NCBI RefSeq assembly: GCF_003991975.1 | Contig: NZ_CP029822.1 | Location: 1,922,001 to 1,986,000, forward strand | Source of the DNA: Entomomonas moraniae | GTDB taxonomy: Bacteria > Pseudomonadota > Gammaproteobacteria > Pseudomonadales > Pseudomonadaceae | Direction: 5' to 3' | Length of the DNA: 64,000 bases | Shown here: positions 1 through 8,812 of the stretch, piece after piece | Layout of the letters: each line of letters begins with the position of its first letter | Numbering within the stretch: position 1 is the stretch's first letter | Notes under the pieces: generated by a model | The model's database searches: none | Seen by the model: only the letters and a program-made list of their open reading frames with translations | What the model was told of the DNA's origin: nothing | Position numbers and translations under genes: made by a program

Positions 1-43
1 TCAACGATGCATACAACGCTGTTAATAACTTAAAAAGTTTCAT
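1..43 (-). CDS. N-terminal fragment of an unknown, probably exported protein
   Basis: The minus strand has an ATG at 43, preceded by a purine-rich ribosome binding site (GGAAAG) five bases upstream, and the frame stays open to the window edge. Only 14 residues are visible. They start with Met-Lys and continue as a hydrophobic run, which looks like the start of a signal peptide. No family can be named. It would be divergent from the deaminase gene that follows. The call rests only on the start context and could be wrong. Confidence 0.4.
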   Translation of the reverse strand, partial: MKLFKLLTALYASL

Positions 44-173
44 AGGACTTTCCTTAAAAAAGGCTGATAATATAAGATCTAAAACACCTTCAAGAACAAT
101 CTCTTTAGCTAAATAGTATCGAATTGATTATAATTTATAAATATAACAATCGTAATAAATACGGATAATAAAT

Positions 174-632
174 ATGACAACAGAACAACAATTTTTAGAG
201 AAAGCTATCATGCTAGCAAAAGAAAACCCCATTGATGAGGGAAGCCCTTTTGGTGCTGTTTTAGTCAAAGATGGTAAAATTATCGCAGAAGGTGTTAATA
301 AAGTCTTTGCGACGTTTGACTCTACTTCACACGCAGAATTAAATGCATTAAGAATAGCAGAAAAAAAACTTAAAACAACTCGATTGGATAGTTATGAAGT
401 CTACGCAAGTGGTCAACCTTGCCCTATGTGCTTAGCAGCTATGCGCATGGCTGGCATCACTAAAATAGTGTTCGCATACTCTAATAAGCAAGCTGAACCT
501 TTTGGATTATCTTCCCAAAAAGTTACGGATGATTTAAATTCTTCCATAGAAAAACAAACATGGGCAACTATTTTTCATATGAATTTAGATCCTGAAGCAA
601 CGCTTTATAAACACTGGCAAACCATTAAATAG
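174..632 (+). CDS. Guanine deaminase-like nucleobase/nucleoside deaminase
   Basis: A 152-residue protein of the cytidine/deoxycytidylate deaminase fold. The zinc site is complete: His53 and the proton-shuttling Glu55 in an HAE motif, and Cys83 and Cys86 in a PCPMC motif. Length and N-terminal layout (FGAVLVKDG followed by a divergent loop and HAE) resemble Bacillus-type guanine deaminase GuaD, which turns guanine into xanthine. Closely related enzymes act on other bases or on tRNA adenosine (TadA), so the substrate is inferred. The protein should be cytoplasmic. It stands alone, 21 bases before the TonB receptor gene on the same strand. The upstream ribosome binding site is weak. Confidence 0.75.
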   Translation: MTTEQQFLEKAIMLAKENPIDEGSPFGAVLVKDGKIIAEGVNKVFATFDSTSHAELNALRIAEKKLKTTRLDSYEVYASGQPCPMCLAAMRMAGITKIVFAYSNKQAEPFGLSSQKVTDDLNSSIEKQTWATIFHMNLDPEATLYKHWQTIK

Positions 633-653
633 TAACTTATTAGCTCTCGAATT

Positions 654-2756
654 ATGCATTATAAAAAACTAAAACTATTACCACTTTACCTACTATTATT
701 ATCCAATAAGTTAATCGCGGACGATAATATTGTGTTACCTACATTGGAGGTTAATACCCCCATTACGAATGACTTATTCAATGTACCTGCATCAGTCGAT
801 ATTATCACTGGAGAACAAATTAGGAACAGTAAACTTCAAGTTAATTTATCTGAAAGTTTAATGGGCATCCCTGGCGTTCAAATACAAAATAGAAATAACT
901 ATGCACAAGATTTACGGCTTTCTATTCGGGGGTCAGGTGCCAGATCGGCATTTGGTGTTCGAGGGACTAGAATCTATGTCGATGGTATTCCCTCATCCAT
1001 GCCTGATGGACAAGCGCAAATTTCTAACATTGACTTAAGCAGTGTTGACCATATTGAGGTTTTACGAGGCCCTTTCTCGTCACTTTATGGAAACTCCTCA
1101 GGTGGAGTTATACAGATTTTCACAGAAGATGGATCTGATAGACCAACCCTAGAAGCAAGTTCAGCCGCTGGCAGTTACAATACTTTCCGCAATAATCTCA
1201 AGGCTACAGGGTCTACTACAACGGACAATGGCACATTTAATTACACCTTAAGTGGTAGTCATTTTTCTACAACGGGTTATCGGGATCATAGCGATACCCA
1301 AAAAAATCTGCAAAATATGAAACTCAGCTGGCAGATCGATCCTTCTAAAAAAGTAACCTTTGTAGTCAATAGTATTGACTTAAAGGCGCAAGACCCTTTA
1401 GGGGTAAGCCGAGAAACCTTAAAACATCACCCAAAACGTATTGATGATAATAGAGCACAACTTTACGATACTCGCAAAAAAGTCACTCAAACACAAGGAG
1501 GTCTTTTATACGAGCAAACCATTGATGATAACAATGAATTAAGTGCCATGTTTTATTATGGAGTGAGGGATAATACACAATACCAAGCTATCCCTAAGGC
1601 AACTCAGGCAAATAAAGGACATGCAGGTGGGGTTATCAATTTTCAACGTCAATACGGTGGCGCAGATTTTCATTGGACATCTTATCTTAATTTATTCGAT
1701 CAACCTTTAACCGTAGTATCGGGTTTAAGCTATGACCTAATGAGTGATGACAGAAAAGGTTATGAAAACTTTATTCTAGCTAATAACAATATCCCTATTT
1801 ATGGTGAAAAAGGTAATCTTCGTCGTAAAGAAAAAAATACACTCTATAATCTTGATCCTTACATGCAAGCATCATGGCATTTTTTACCTAAATGGCATTT
1901 TGATGCTGGCATTCGCTACAGTACTGTACACTTCAAGTCTGATGACCACTACCTCGCTAATGGGGACGACAGTGGGTCAAAAACCTATCATCGTGCCCTC
2001 CCCGTTTTTGCATTGCATTACGAAGTATCCCCCATTATGAATCTTTACACCTCTTATGGTAAAGGCTTTGAGACTCCTACGTTTACTGAACTTTCTTATC
2101 GCCCCGATGGAAAAGCAGGCCTTAATCTAAGTTTAAAACCCGCTGTAAGCGATAACTATGAAATGGGAATGAAGCTATTAGTACCCAATGGGCTAATCAC
2201 TGCTGATGTATTCCAAATTAATACGAAAGATGAAATCGTTTCTGCTGGCAGCATGGGCGGGCGAACAACTTATCAAAACGGTGGTAAAACAAAGAAAACT
2301 GGTTTTGAGTTGGGTTGGCAAAATACTTTTGCGAAACATATTCATACTCAGGTTTCTTATACTTGGCTTGATGCTTATTATGACGAAACGGTATCACAAA
2401 CCATTAAAAAAGATAAAAAAATTCCCGGTATTGCTAAAGAATCGTTTTATGCTTCTATCGAGTGGAAACCAGAGACGGGTTGGTATATTGGTACAGATGC
2501 TCAATACATGAGCAAAATCTATGTCAACGATGAGAATTCTGCCGCTGCGCCTTCTTATATGAATAACGGGCTATACACTGGCTACACGTGGGCGAGCAAT
2601 GATCATTGGAAAATAAATGGTTTTATTCGGGTAGATAATGTATTTAATAAGAACTATGCGGGGTCTGTGATTGTTAACGATCGCAATGGTTATTATTATG
2701 AGCCTGCTGCTAAACGTAATTATTTGGTGGGAGTAACCACTGACTTCAAATTTTAA
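654..2756 (+). CDS. pqqU: TonB-dependent outer-membrane receptor, PQQ transporter PqqU (YncD)
   Basis: A 700-residue TonB-dependent receptor. A signal peptide (basic start, Leu-rich core, likely cleavage after LIA near residue 22) precedes a plug domain at about 35-155 and a 22-strand barrel that ends in Phe. From memory of E. coli YncD the match runs along the whole length and includes the plug motifs NLSESL, GVQIQNR, IRGSGARS and VLRGPFSSLYGN and the near-C-terminal GSVIVN...YYEP. E. coli YncD was shown to be the receptor for pyrroloquinoline quinone and renamed PqqU. The next gene, convergent across a shared terminator, encodes a PQQ-dependent glucose dehydrogenase, which supports this ligand. 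The protein sits in the outer membrane and needs TonB-ExbBD, not seen here. Confidence 0.85.
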   Translation: MHYKKLKLLPLYLLLLSNKLIADDNIVLPTLEVNTPITNDLFNVPASVDIITGEQIRNSKLQVNLSESLMGIPGVQIQNRNNYAQDLRLSIRGSGARSAFGVRGTRIYVDGIPSSMPDGQAQISNIDLSSVDHIEVLRGPFSSLYGNSSGGVIQIFTEDGSDRPTLEASSAAGSYNTFRNNLKATGSTTTDNGTFNYTLSGSHFSTTGYRDHSDTQKNLQNMKLSWQIDPSKKVTFVVNSIDLKAQDPLGVSRETLKHHPKRIDDNRAQLYDTRKKVTQTQGGLLYEQTIDDNNELSAMFYYGVRDNTQYQAIPKATQANKGHAGGVINFQRQYGGADFHWTSYLNLFDQPLTVVSGLSYDLMSDDRKGYENFILANNNIPIYGEKGNLRRKEKNTLYNLDPYMQASWHFLPKWHFDAGIRYSTVHFKSDDHYLANGDDSGSKTYHRALPVFALHYEVSPIMNLYTSYGKGFETPTFTELSYRPDGKAGLNLSLKPAVSDNYEMGMKLLVPNGLITADVFQINTKDEIVSAGSMGGRTTYQNGGKTKKTGFELGWQNTFAKHIHTQVSYTWLDAYYDETVSQTIKKDKKIPGIAKESFYASIEWKPETGWYIGTDAQYMSKIYVNDENSAAAPSYMNNGLYTGYTWASNDHWKINGFIRVDNVFNKNYAGSVIVNDRNGYYYEPAAKRNYLVGVTTDFKF

Positions 2757-2762
2757 CACTAT

Positions 2763-2793
2763 AAAAAATCCCCCAATACAGGGGGATTTTTTT
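2763..2793. terminator. Bidirectional rho-independent terminator between pqqU and gcd
   Basis: A perfect stem pairs AAAATCCCCC with GGGGGATTTT across a six-base loop, with A-run and T-run flanks, so it can end transcription from both strands. It lies just after the pqqU stop and before the gcd stop. Confidence 0.85.
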
Positions 2794-2809
2794 ATCACTC
2801 AAAAAACAA

Positions 2810-5263
2810 TTACTGACCTAATTCCCATGCCATCACATAATCACCTCTAGCAGGCGATTGTCTAGCACCACTAGCAGTAAGCACAATATATTGCTTACCA
2901 TTTTTAGGTGAAATAAAGGTAATTGGCGTTCCTTGGCTACCCACAGGTAGACGGTACTTCCATACTTCTTTACCAGTATGACTATCATAAGCACGTAAGT
3001 AAAAATCTTGAGTGCCAGCAAAGAATAATAGACCTGATTTTGTGGATAACGAGCCCCCTAAGGTTGGCATACCAACTGGAGCAGGTAAATGCATAGGAAT
3101 CCCCATAATACCTGTATCCTCTACAGTTCCCACAGGTACTTTCCATACCACTTGACGAGTTTTTAAATCAATAGCACGCATTGTGCCATAAGGAGGCGCT
3201 TGGCAAGGTACACCAATAGGTGACATAAAGCGTAGTCTCATCGCACCAAATGGAGTACCTGATTGAGGAACAACACCCATTTCAATACCACTGGCATTAG
3301 GGCTAATATCTTTACGAGGAATCATCCAGTTAACAAGGCCGATTCGCATATCATTAATAAACATGTAATCTGTTGTAGGATCAACTGAAACACTTCCCCA
3401 GTTCATACCACCTAAAGAACCCGGCCATTGTAGTGTTTTGTTCATACCTGGCGGTGTAAACAATCCGTTATAATCCATGCTGGCAAACTCAATACGACAC
3501 CATAATTGATCAAACGGTGTTGCCCCCCACATATCAGACTCTTTAAGTGTTTGATTACCAACAGATGGCATACCTACAGAGAAAGGTTGTGTTTTTGAAT
3601 AACGCTCGCCTTCTACATTACCTTGTGTAACAGGCTTTTCAACAACCTCTGCTAAAGGCTTACCTGTTTCGCGGTTTAGCATGAAGATTTCACCCGATTT
3701 AGCCGTTTGTAATAAAGCAGGTACTGTGCCACCTTTACCATCGGGGATGTCATATAACAAAGGTTGTGAGGGTAAATCATAGTCCCATAGGTCATGATGT
3801 ACCGTTTGGTATTTCCAACGAATCTTACCTGTTTTTGCTTCAATAGCGACAATAGAAGAGTTAAACTCATCATCATACTTCGTCCGCTCACCTGCCCAGA
3901 AGTCTGGTGTTGCATTACCGGTAGGGGCATAAATCAAATCTAACTTAGGGTCATATGCCATCGTAGCCCAGACGTTGACACTTCCACGGGTATACATCTT
4001 ACCGTCAGCAGGCGTTGTTTTAGTCTCAGGATTACCTGGATCCCAAGCCCATACTAAGTGACCATCATGAACACTGTATGCACGAACAACACCACTTGGT
4101 TCACCAGTAGAGTAGTTATCCGCGACGCGCCCAGCTACTACCACAACTTCGCCAGCAACGGTGGGTGGAGCTGTTGGCCCATGATAACCTGGTGGGATAT
4201 CTCCCATATTAAGTTTAAGATCAACAACCCCTTTATCGCCAAAATCTTCGCATAATTTACCTGTAGCAGGGTCTAATGCCACCAAACGATCATCTGTCGT
4301 ATTCATAAAAATACGCGCGCCACAAGCGTTTGCCTTATCGCTTGAAGCAGTAACATTAGTTTGTGTAAACTCATTAGGCGCGGCTAATTCTTTTTCTTGA
4401 TCCATCGTTGGCGCATTAGCCAAATCAGCTTGATTGATCTCAGTTGCTACTGGCGTATAGTAAGCCAACCCACGGCAACGCTGCCAATTAGGTGTTGTTA
4501 TTTTTGGGTCATATTTCCACAATTGCTTACCTGTTTCAGGCTCAATAGCAATCACTTTATTAAAGGGTGTACAAACAAACAATGTATTATCGATAAATAG
4601 TGGTGTATTTTGATCTTCAGGGCCTGCACCACTGTTCTCGGGAATATCACCTGTACGGAAAGTCCAAGCAGTCTTTAACTTATCAATATTGTCGGGTGTA
4701 ATTTGCTCGGCACCAGAAAATCTTGTTCCTTTGGTTGTATTTGAATATTGTTGCCAATCTTTTGGAGCATCATCATTAGAAACTGTTTTACGAACAGGTT
4801 TTTCTGTTGCAAGATACCCATAGTGTGTTTGTAACGATTGGAAAAAAACCACACCTAAGCTAGCCAATAATAAAATACCTAAGACATATCCTCCCCAATA
4901 AGACTTTTCACCTTTACGGTATTTCATAATAGAGGGATAAGCAAATGCAACCAATGCAGCAAAACCTGTCAAGGCCACAAGCCTTGGTACTAAAGGCCAA
5001 AAATCAAGCCCTACCTCCCATAATGCCCATGCAACAGTTGCAATATAAGCTAGCGCAAAGAGGACTACTCCCCATGACCTTAAAGTGAAGATACTTACAC
5101 CAGATAAAAATAAGGCGATCCCCATAGGTAAATAATAAAAACTACCACCGTAGGAAATTAAAAAACCTCCTCCAACTGCTAATATAAGACCACTAAGGAT
5201 TAATACAATCCCAATTAGCCTGACATACAGCTTTAAAAGTGTTGAAATACTTTTATGCTCCAT
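2810..5263 (-). CDS. gcd: PQQ-dependent membrane-bound glucose dehydrogenase
   Basis: An 817-residue quinoprotein of the usual mGDH size (about 800). Residues 10-145 hold five hydrophobic membrane segments that would take electrons to ubiquinone. From about residue 165 the protein is a periplasmic eight-bladed beta-propeller with repeated tryptophan-docking segments such as GKQLWKYDP, GKIRWKYQT and GKEVWKYRLP. The enzyme oxidises glucose (and other aldoses) to gluconolactone in the periplasm. The start codon has an AGGAG site nine bases upstream. It converges on pqqU, so receptor and cofactor user lie side by side. No pqqABCDE biosynthesis genes occur in this window, so PQQ may be imported. 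The alternative of another PQQ dehydrogenase is unlikely because of the five-helix N-terminus. Confidence 0.93.
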   Translation of the reverse strand: MEHKSISTLLKLYVRLIGIVLILSGLILAVGGGFLISYGGSFYYLPMGIALFLSGVSIFTLRSWGVVLFALAYIATVAWALWEVGLDFWPLVPRLVALTGFAALVAFAYPSIMKYRKGEKSYWGGYVLGILLLASLGVVFFQSLQTHYGYLATEKPVRKTVSNDDAPKDWQQYSNTTKGTRFSGAEQITPDNIDKLKTAWTFRTGDIPENSGAGPEDQNTPLFIDNTLFVCTPFNKVIAIEPETGKQLWKYDPKITTPNWQRCRGLAYYTPVATEINQADLANAPTMDQEKELAAPNEFTQTNVTASSDKANACGARIFMNTTDDRLVALDPATGKLCEDFGDKGVVDLKLNMGDIPPGYHGPTAPPTVAGEVVVVAGRVADNYSTGEPSGVVRAYSVHDGHLVWAWDPGNPETKTTPADGKMYTRGSVNVWATMAYDPKLDLIYAPTGNATPDFWAGERTKYDDEFNSSIVAIEAKTGKIRWKYQTVHHDLWDYDLPSQPLLYDIPDGKGGTVPALLQTAKSGEIFMLNRETGKPLAEVVEKPVTQGNVEGERYSKTQPFSVGMPSVGNQTLKESDMWGATPFDQLWCRIEFASMDYNGLFTPPGMNKTLQWPGSLGGMNWGSVSVDPTTDYMFINDMRIGLVNWMIPRKDISPNASGIEMGVVPQSGTPFGAMRLRFMSPIGVPCQAPPYGTMRAIDLKTRQVVWKVPVGTVEDTGIMGIPMHLPAPVGMPTLGGSLSTKSGLLFFAGTQDFYLRAYDSHTGKEVWKYRLPVGSQGTPITFISPKNGKQYIVLTASGARQSPARGDYVMAWELGQ

Positions 5264-5513
5264 TAATTTATACTCCTATATTTTTATTAATAACAAATTA
5301 ATTACGACACCCTCAATATTCGGGCGGTAAATAAGGCATACATTATCTTATTAGTTATTTTATGTAGTCTAATAACATAATAAACCAGACACTTTTTTAT
5401 AGTTGTTTTTATAACCTTGATAAAAATCTATTACAAAGTACATCGTTTATATAATATCTTAATCTCATAAAATTAAATATAACTCTCCATAAGAGAATTA
5501 AAATAAATACTAT
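5264..5513. other. AT-rich intergenic region upstream of gcd
   Basis: About 250 bases between the gcd start and the end of the GntR gene on the same strand. It must carry the gcd promoter, but I could not pick a convincing -35/-10 pair. No RNA gene or strong terminator was recognised. Confidence 0.4.
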
Positions 5514-6245
5514 TTAAACAATATTGACCTCATAATGAAAATTGGTAGTACACCCGAATGACTCTCTATACTCAACAGGAATATGTTCTAAGTTATTAGC
5601 AATACGACAAATTTTTAGCAATGTCTCATCCGCAGGATTGTCCAAATACATATCTCGGTACCCCTTAACAAAGGTAAGTTTTTCATTAGCAGAAGCAATT
5701 AGTTGATTGCATCTATCATAATAAAATGGATAAAGTAAATTTCCAAAGTCTTGTAATGAGATATCTAAAAGTGAGTTAAATAAATCGTACGGTAGCCAGA
5801 TTTTTTCACTCAGCATAATAGCGCCATCAATAAGACGAACACGCTCTAAATAAATAAGAGAGTCCGTAGGTGCTAATTTTAAAATCCCATTAATCGCTGG
5901 TATTGCAGAAATTTTCTCGACTTTTTTCAACACACCAATAGGTTCTATTAGCTCCCCTTGAGTATTTCTATATCTAAAAAATTTCATCAATGAAGCTGAA
6001 AAATTAGGTTGTTTAACAAAAGTACCTTTACCCTGAATTTTTACGAGCAAGTTATCTTCAACCAAACGTTCAATAGCCTTTCTTACCGTGCCAACAGACA
6101 CACCATACTCTTCGCTTAATTCTGACTCAGAAGGAATTGGTTGGTTAATATCCCAAACATGTTTTGATAGCCTTTCTTGTATTTGCAAACGAACTCGTTC
6201 ATAAAGGGGTAATTTAAACCCATATGAAGCAATTGACTGAAACAT
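5514..6245 (-). CDS. GntR-family transcriptional regulator (HutC/UTRA type)
   Basis: A 243-residue regulator. Residues 10-75 form the GntR winged helix (PSESELSEEYGVSVGTVRKAIE, split here as PSESELSEEY then GVSVGTVRKAIE), with the typical GKGTFV wing. Residues 95-235 match the UTRA effector domain of the HutC subfamily, with the ERVRLIDGA strand. It is divergent from the transporter-lactonase operon, and the 128-base gap carries a promoter with a palindrome next to the -10 region. It is therefore probably a local repressor released by a carboxylate or lactone ligand. The effector is unknown. Confidence 0.85.
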   Translation of the reverse strand: MFQSIASYGFKLPLYERVRLQIQERLSKHVWDINQPIPSESELSEEYGVSVGTVRKAIERLVEDNLLVKIQGKGTFVKQPNFSASLMKFFRYRNTQGELIEPIGVLKKVEKISAIPAINGILKLAPTDSLIYLERVRLIDGAIMLSEKIWLPYDLFNSLLDISLQDFGNLLYPFYYDRCNQLIASANEKLTFVKGYRDMYLDNPADETLLKICRIANNLEHIPVEYRESFGCTTNFHYEVNIV

Positions 6246-6285
6246 TGATTTTTATTCTCTTTAAGCAAGAATCATGAATATTATC

Positions 6286-6331
6286 TTGACAATTATATCA
6301 TACTCCCATTTAATACAGTCATATATATGAC
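6286..6331 (+). promoter_or_regulatory. Promoter and palindromic operator of the transporter-lactonase operon
   Basis: A consensus TTGACA at 6286-6291 is followed about 17-19 bases later by the AT-rich TTTAATAC (-10 candidates at 6309-6316). Immediately downstream, 6318-6331 is the perfect 14-base palindrome GTCATATATATGAC, and the half-site ATATGAC recurs at 6333-6339. The position just after the -10 is suited to repression by the adjacent GntR protein. Binding is inferred. Confidence 0.55.
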
Positions 6332-6373
6332 CATATGACTACATGATTTATAAAAATAAGAGGGAAACTCATT

Positions 6374-7663
6374 ATGTTACTCACAATTATATTAAGTATT
6401 TTAATAGCCATTGCTCTAGGCTATTTTACTAAAATAAACATTGGTATTTATGCAATTGTTTTTGCCTATATAATAGGCTGCTATGTGTTGGATTTAAAAT
6501 CTTCACAAATTATTGATTTTTGGCCAATTAAAATATTCTTCATTATTTTCTCTGTAACTCTTTTTTATAATGTTGCTTTAGCTAACGGAGCTCTCGAGAA
6601 ACTAGCAGGCCATTTGCTCTATAAATGCAAAAATTTTCCTCAACTCCTTCCATTGGTTGTTTATTTCTCAGCCACATTAATTGCTGCACTAGGTGCAGGA
6701 TTTTATACAGTATTAGCCTTCATGGCGCCAATCACCTTACTCCTTTGCCAACGAACCAACATGAGCATTTTAATAGGAGGGATGGCTGTCAACTATGGTG
6801 CTCTCGCAGGAGCAAATTTCATGAGTTCGCAAAGTGGTATTATTTTTAGAGGGATACTCGAAAATATTGGTATTAATAATGCTACTGCTTTTACTTACTC
6901 TATCTATATTTTTATTGTGACGTTTATCTTACCTATCATTTTAATTGGTGGTTATACCTTTATTTATAGAAATACTAACAATATACAAATTGAAGATAAA
7001 CAACCCGAGCCCTTCACCGTTAAACAAAAAACATCACTTATTATGATTATATTGATGATGGTAATTGTTCTGGTATTTCCTATCCTCAATCTTATATTTC
7101 CAAGTAATGCAAACATTACTTTTATAAATAATAAAATTGATATCAGCTTCATTGCGGTTATTTTTGCCTTAATCAGTTTAATACTCCGCTTAGCAGACGA
7201 GAAAAAAGTGATTGCGCTTGTCCCTTGGAGTACACTAATTATGATCTGCGGAATGGGTATGCTCATTGCTGTAGCTGTGAAAACGGGGGTTATTGATGCG
7301 CTATCAGGATGGATTTCTGGTAACGTCCCTATTTGGATGATCCCAGTTATTATTTGCATTATCAGTGCCATTATGTCTATTTTTTGTAGTACTCTTGGAG
7401 TCGTTACACCTACGCTATTTCCAATTGTTCCCGCGATTGCGAGTGCATCAGGGATAGAGCCTGCTCTATTATTTGTCTGTATCGTTGTAGGCGCACAAGC
7501 CACAGCAATTTCACCATTTACTTCCGGCGGTAGCTTAATTTTAGGTTCTTCTCCCGAAGGAATTGATAAAGACTCTTTATTCAATCAATTACTTTTTAAA
7601 GCCGTTCCCATTGGAATGGTAGCCGCTATCATTGCCATTATAGTTTTTAGCTTAGTTATCTAA
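6374..7663 (+). CDS. SLC13/MatC-type carboxylate transporter
   Basis: A 429-residue, very hydrophobic inner-membrane protein with about 11-12 membrane segments. The N-terminal half resembles the MatC N-terminal domain (dicarboxylate carrier, ion-transporter superfamily), with the KINIGIYA start and the GAGFYTVLAFMAP segment. The C-terminal half has the mirrored hairpin with STLGVVTPTLFP and the Ser/Gly-rich ISPFTSGG. A GAGGG ribosome binding site precedes the ATG. The gene is followed directly by a lactonase-like amidohydrolase and is divergent from a GntR regulator, so the load is probably an organic acid fed to that enzyme. The exact substrate cannot be read from the sequence. Confidence 0.75.
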   Translation: MLLTIILSILIAIALGYFTKINIGIYAIVFAYIIGCYVLDLKSSQIIDFWPIKIFFIIFSVTLFYNVALANGALEKLAGHLLYKCKNFPQLLPLVVYFSATLIAALGAGFYTVLAFMAPITLLLCQRTNMSILIGGMAVNYGALAGANFMSSQSGIIFRGILENIGINNATAFTYSIYIFIVTFILPIILIGGYTFIYRNTNNIQIEDKQPEPFTVKQKTSLIMIILMMVIVLVFPILNLIFPSNANITFINNKIDISFIAVIFALISLILRLADEKKVIALVPWSTLIMICGMGMLIAVAVKTGVIDALSGWISGNVPIWMIPVIICIISAIMSIFCSTLGVVTPTLFPIVPAIASASGIEPALLFVCIVVGAQATAISPFTSGGSLILGSSPEGIDKDSLFNQLLFKAVPIGMVAAIIAIIVFSLVI

Positions 7664-7680
7664 TCATGGAGAAAAATAAA

Positions 7681-8484
7681 ATGAAATTTGTAGACTCACA
7701 CGCTCATGTTTTTACCAATAATTTAAACTTCATCCCTACAGCAAGGTATACTCCTAATTATGATGCGACACCAGATAACTATATTAGTAATTTAACCACC
7801 TATGGATTTCAATATGGTCTACTTATCCAGCCTAGCTTTTTAGGCTTTGATAATAGCTATATGATTGCTGCTATTGCTCAGTTCCCTGATCGACTAAAAG
7901 GTGTAGCTGTTGTTCCAATGGATACGTCTCTGGAACAGCTAAAAATGATGAAAAAACAAGGAATTATAGGAGCACGATTAAATTTATTCGGCGTTCCCTT
8001 ACCTGATCTTACTACTCCCGAAGCTAAACATTTTTTACATAATTTACAAGCAGTTAATTGGCATCTAGAGCTACATTGCCCACCCAGTTTCTTGGTAAAA
8101 CTATTACCTCAACTTCAATTATTTGATATACAAGTGGTGATTGATCATTTTGGCCGAATTGATCCCAAAAAAGGTTTTGATGATCCTGATTATCAAACAG
8201 TATTAAGTTTATTAAACACAAAACAACATTGGGTCAAAGTATCAGGTTACTATCGTCTTGGCAAACGTCCTGAATCAATAAAACTAGCTCAAAAAGCCTA
8301 CCAAGCATTAAAAGAAAGGGGGTTATTAAGCCGTTTGATATGGGGCAGCGATTGGCCAAATACACAACACGAGGCAGATGAAACTTACAAAGGAAACCTT
8401 GATGCTTTCAGAACCATTGTAACGGATCCAAAGGAACAGCAAGCTATTTTAGGAGACAATGCAATAAAATTCTTAACATTATAG
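7681..8484 (+). CDS. Amidohydrolase, 2-pyrone-4,6-dicarboxylate lactonase-like
   Basis: A 267-residue TIM-barrel hydrolase of the COG3618 lactonase group. It has the N-terminal metal motif DSHAHVF (Asp5, His7, His9), a RYTP segment as in 2-pyrone-4,6-dicarboxylate lactonase LigI, a mid-chain His in LELHCP, the VVIDHFGR strand and a C-terminal GSDWP with the catalytic Asp. Members open sugar-acid or aromatic-derived lactones in the cytoplasm. I chose the ATG at 7681, with GGAG nine bases upstream, over an in-frame ATG at 7666 that would contain that site. It is co-transcribed with the transporter, whose stop is 18 bases away. Galactarolactone isomerase or fuconolactonase activity are alternatives. 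Confidence 0.75.
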   Translation: MKFVDSHAHVFTNNLNFIPTARYTPNYDATPDNYISNLTTYGFQYGLLIQPSFLGFDNSYMIAAIAQFPDRLKGVAVVPMDTSLEQLKMMKKQGIIGARLNLFGVPLPDLTTPEAKHFLHNLQAVNWHLELHCPPSFLVKLLPQLQLFDIQVVIDHFGRIDPKKGFDDPDYQTVLSLLNTKQHWVKVSGYYRLGKRPESIKLAQKAYQALKERGLLSRLIWGSDWPNTQHEADETYKGNLDAFRTIVTDPKEQQAILGDNAIKFLTL

Positions 8485-8495
8485 CTAAATTAAAA

Positions 8496-8520
8496 AAGCG
8501 TTATCTTCAAGATAACGCTT
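8496..8520. terminator. Terminator after the lactonase operon, also facing the DUF7660 gene
   Basis: A perfect 10-base stem (AAGCGTTATC / GATAACGCTT) with a five-base loop. On the minus strand it is followed by a T6 run, so it ends the DUF7660 transcript. On the plus strand the tail is weaker. Confidence 0.8.
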
Positions 8521-8560
8521 TATATTCTAAAGGAATTTTAGTCCCGTTTAGATTATTTAA

Positions 8561-8812
8561 CTACTCATAGACTCTAGCAATAGACAGCATATCGGCAAAA
8601 ACTTGCCAAGTTATATCTTTCTGATTTCCTGACTCATCTAAATAAAAGCTCCCCATATCTTCAACCCATGAAGACATTGCCCTTAAAAAACTGGTTAAAT
8701 CTGTATTTTTCCAACTGTCTGGGTGTGCTTGGAGATCTGACATTAAAGCAGTTAAAAAACAAATAAAATCATCCTTACTCTTTACTTCACGCCGTATAAC
8801 ATCACGTTCCAT
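8561..8812 (-). CDS. Small DUF7660-family protein
   Basis: An 83-residue soluble acidic protein with no signal peptide or membrane segment. The pattern of an N-terminal hydrophobic helix, a WKNTDLTSFLRAMSSWVEDM core and a C-terminal WQVFADMLSIARVYE resembles the DUF7660 family as I remember it. Its function is unknown. It is monocistronic, faces the lactonase gene tail to tail, and has a terminator just downstream. Relatives are sometimes found near polymorphic toxins, but no toxin gene is visible here, so an immunity role is not supported. Confidence 0.65.
   Translation of the reverse strand: MERDVIRREVKSKDDFICFLTALMSDLQAHPDSWKNTDLTSFLRAMSSWVEDMGSFYLDESGNQKDITWQVFADMLSIARVYE

Noticed and set aside
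6964-7584. 206-residue minus-strand open frame inside the transporter gene
   Set aside because: It is the antisense shadow of a membrane-protein gene; the plus-strand frame has family motifs and a ribosome binding site.
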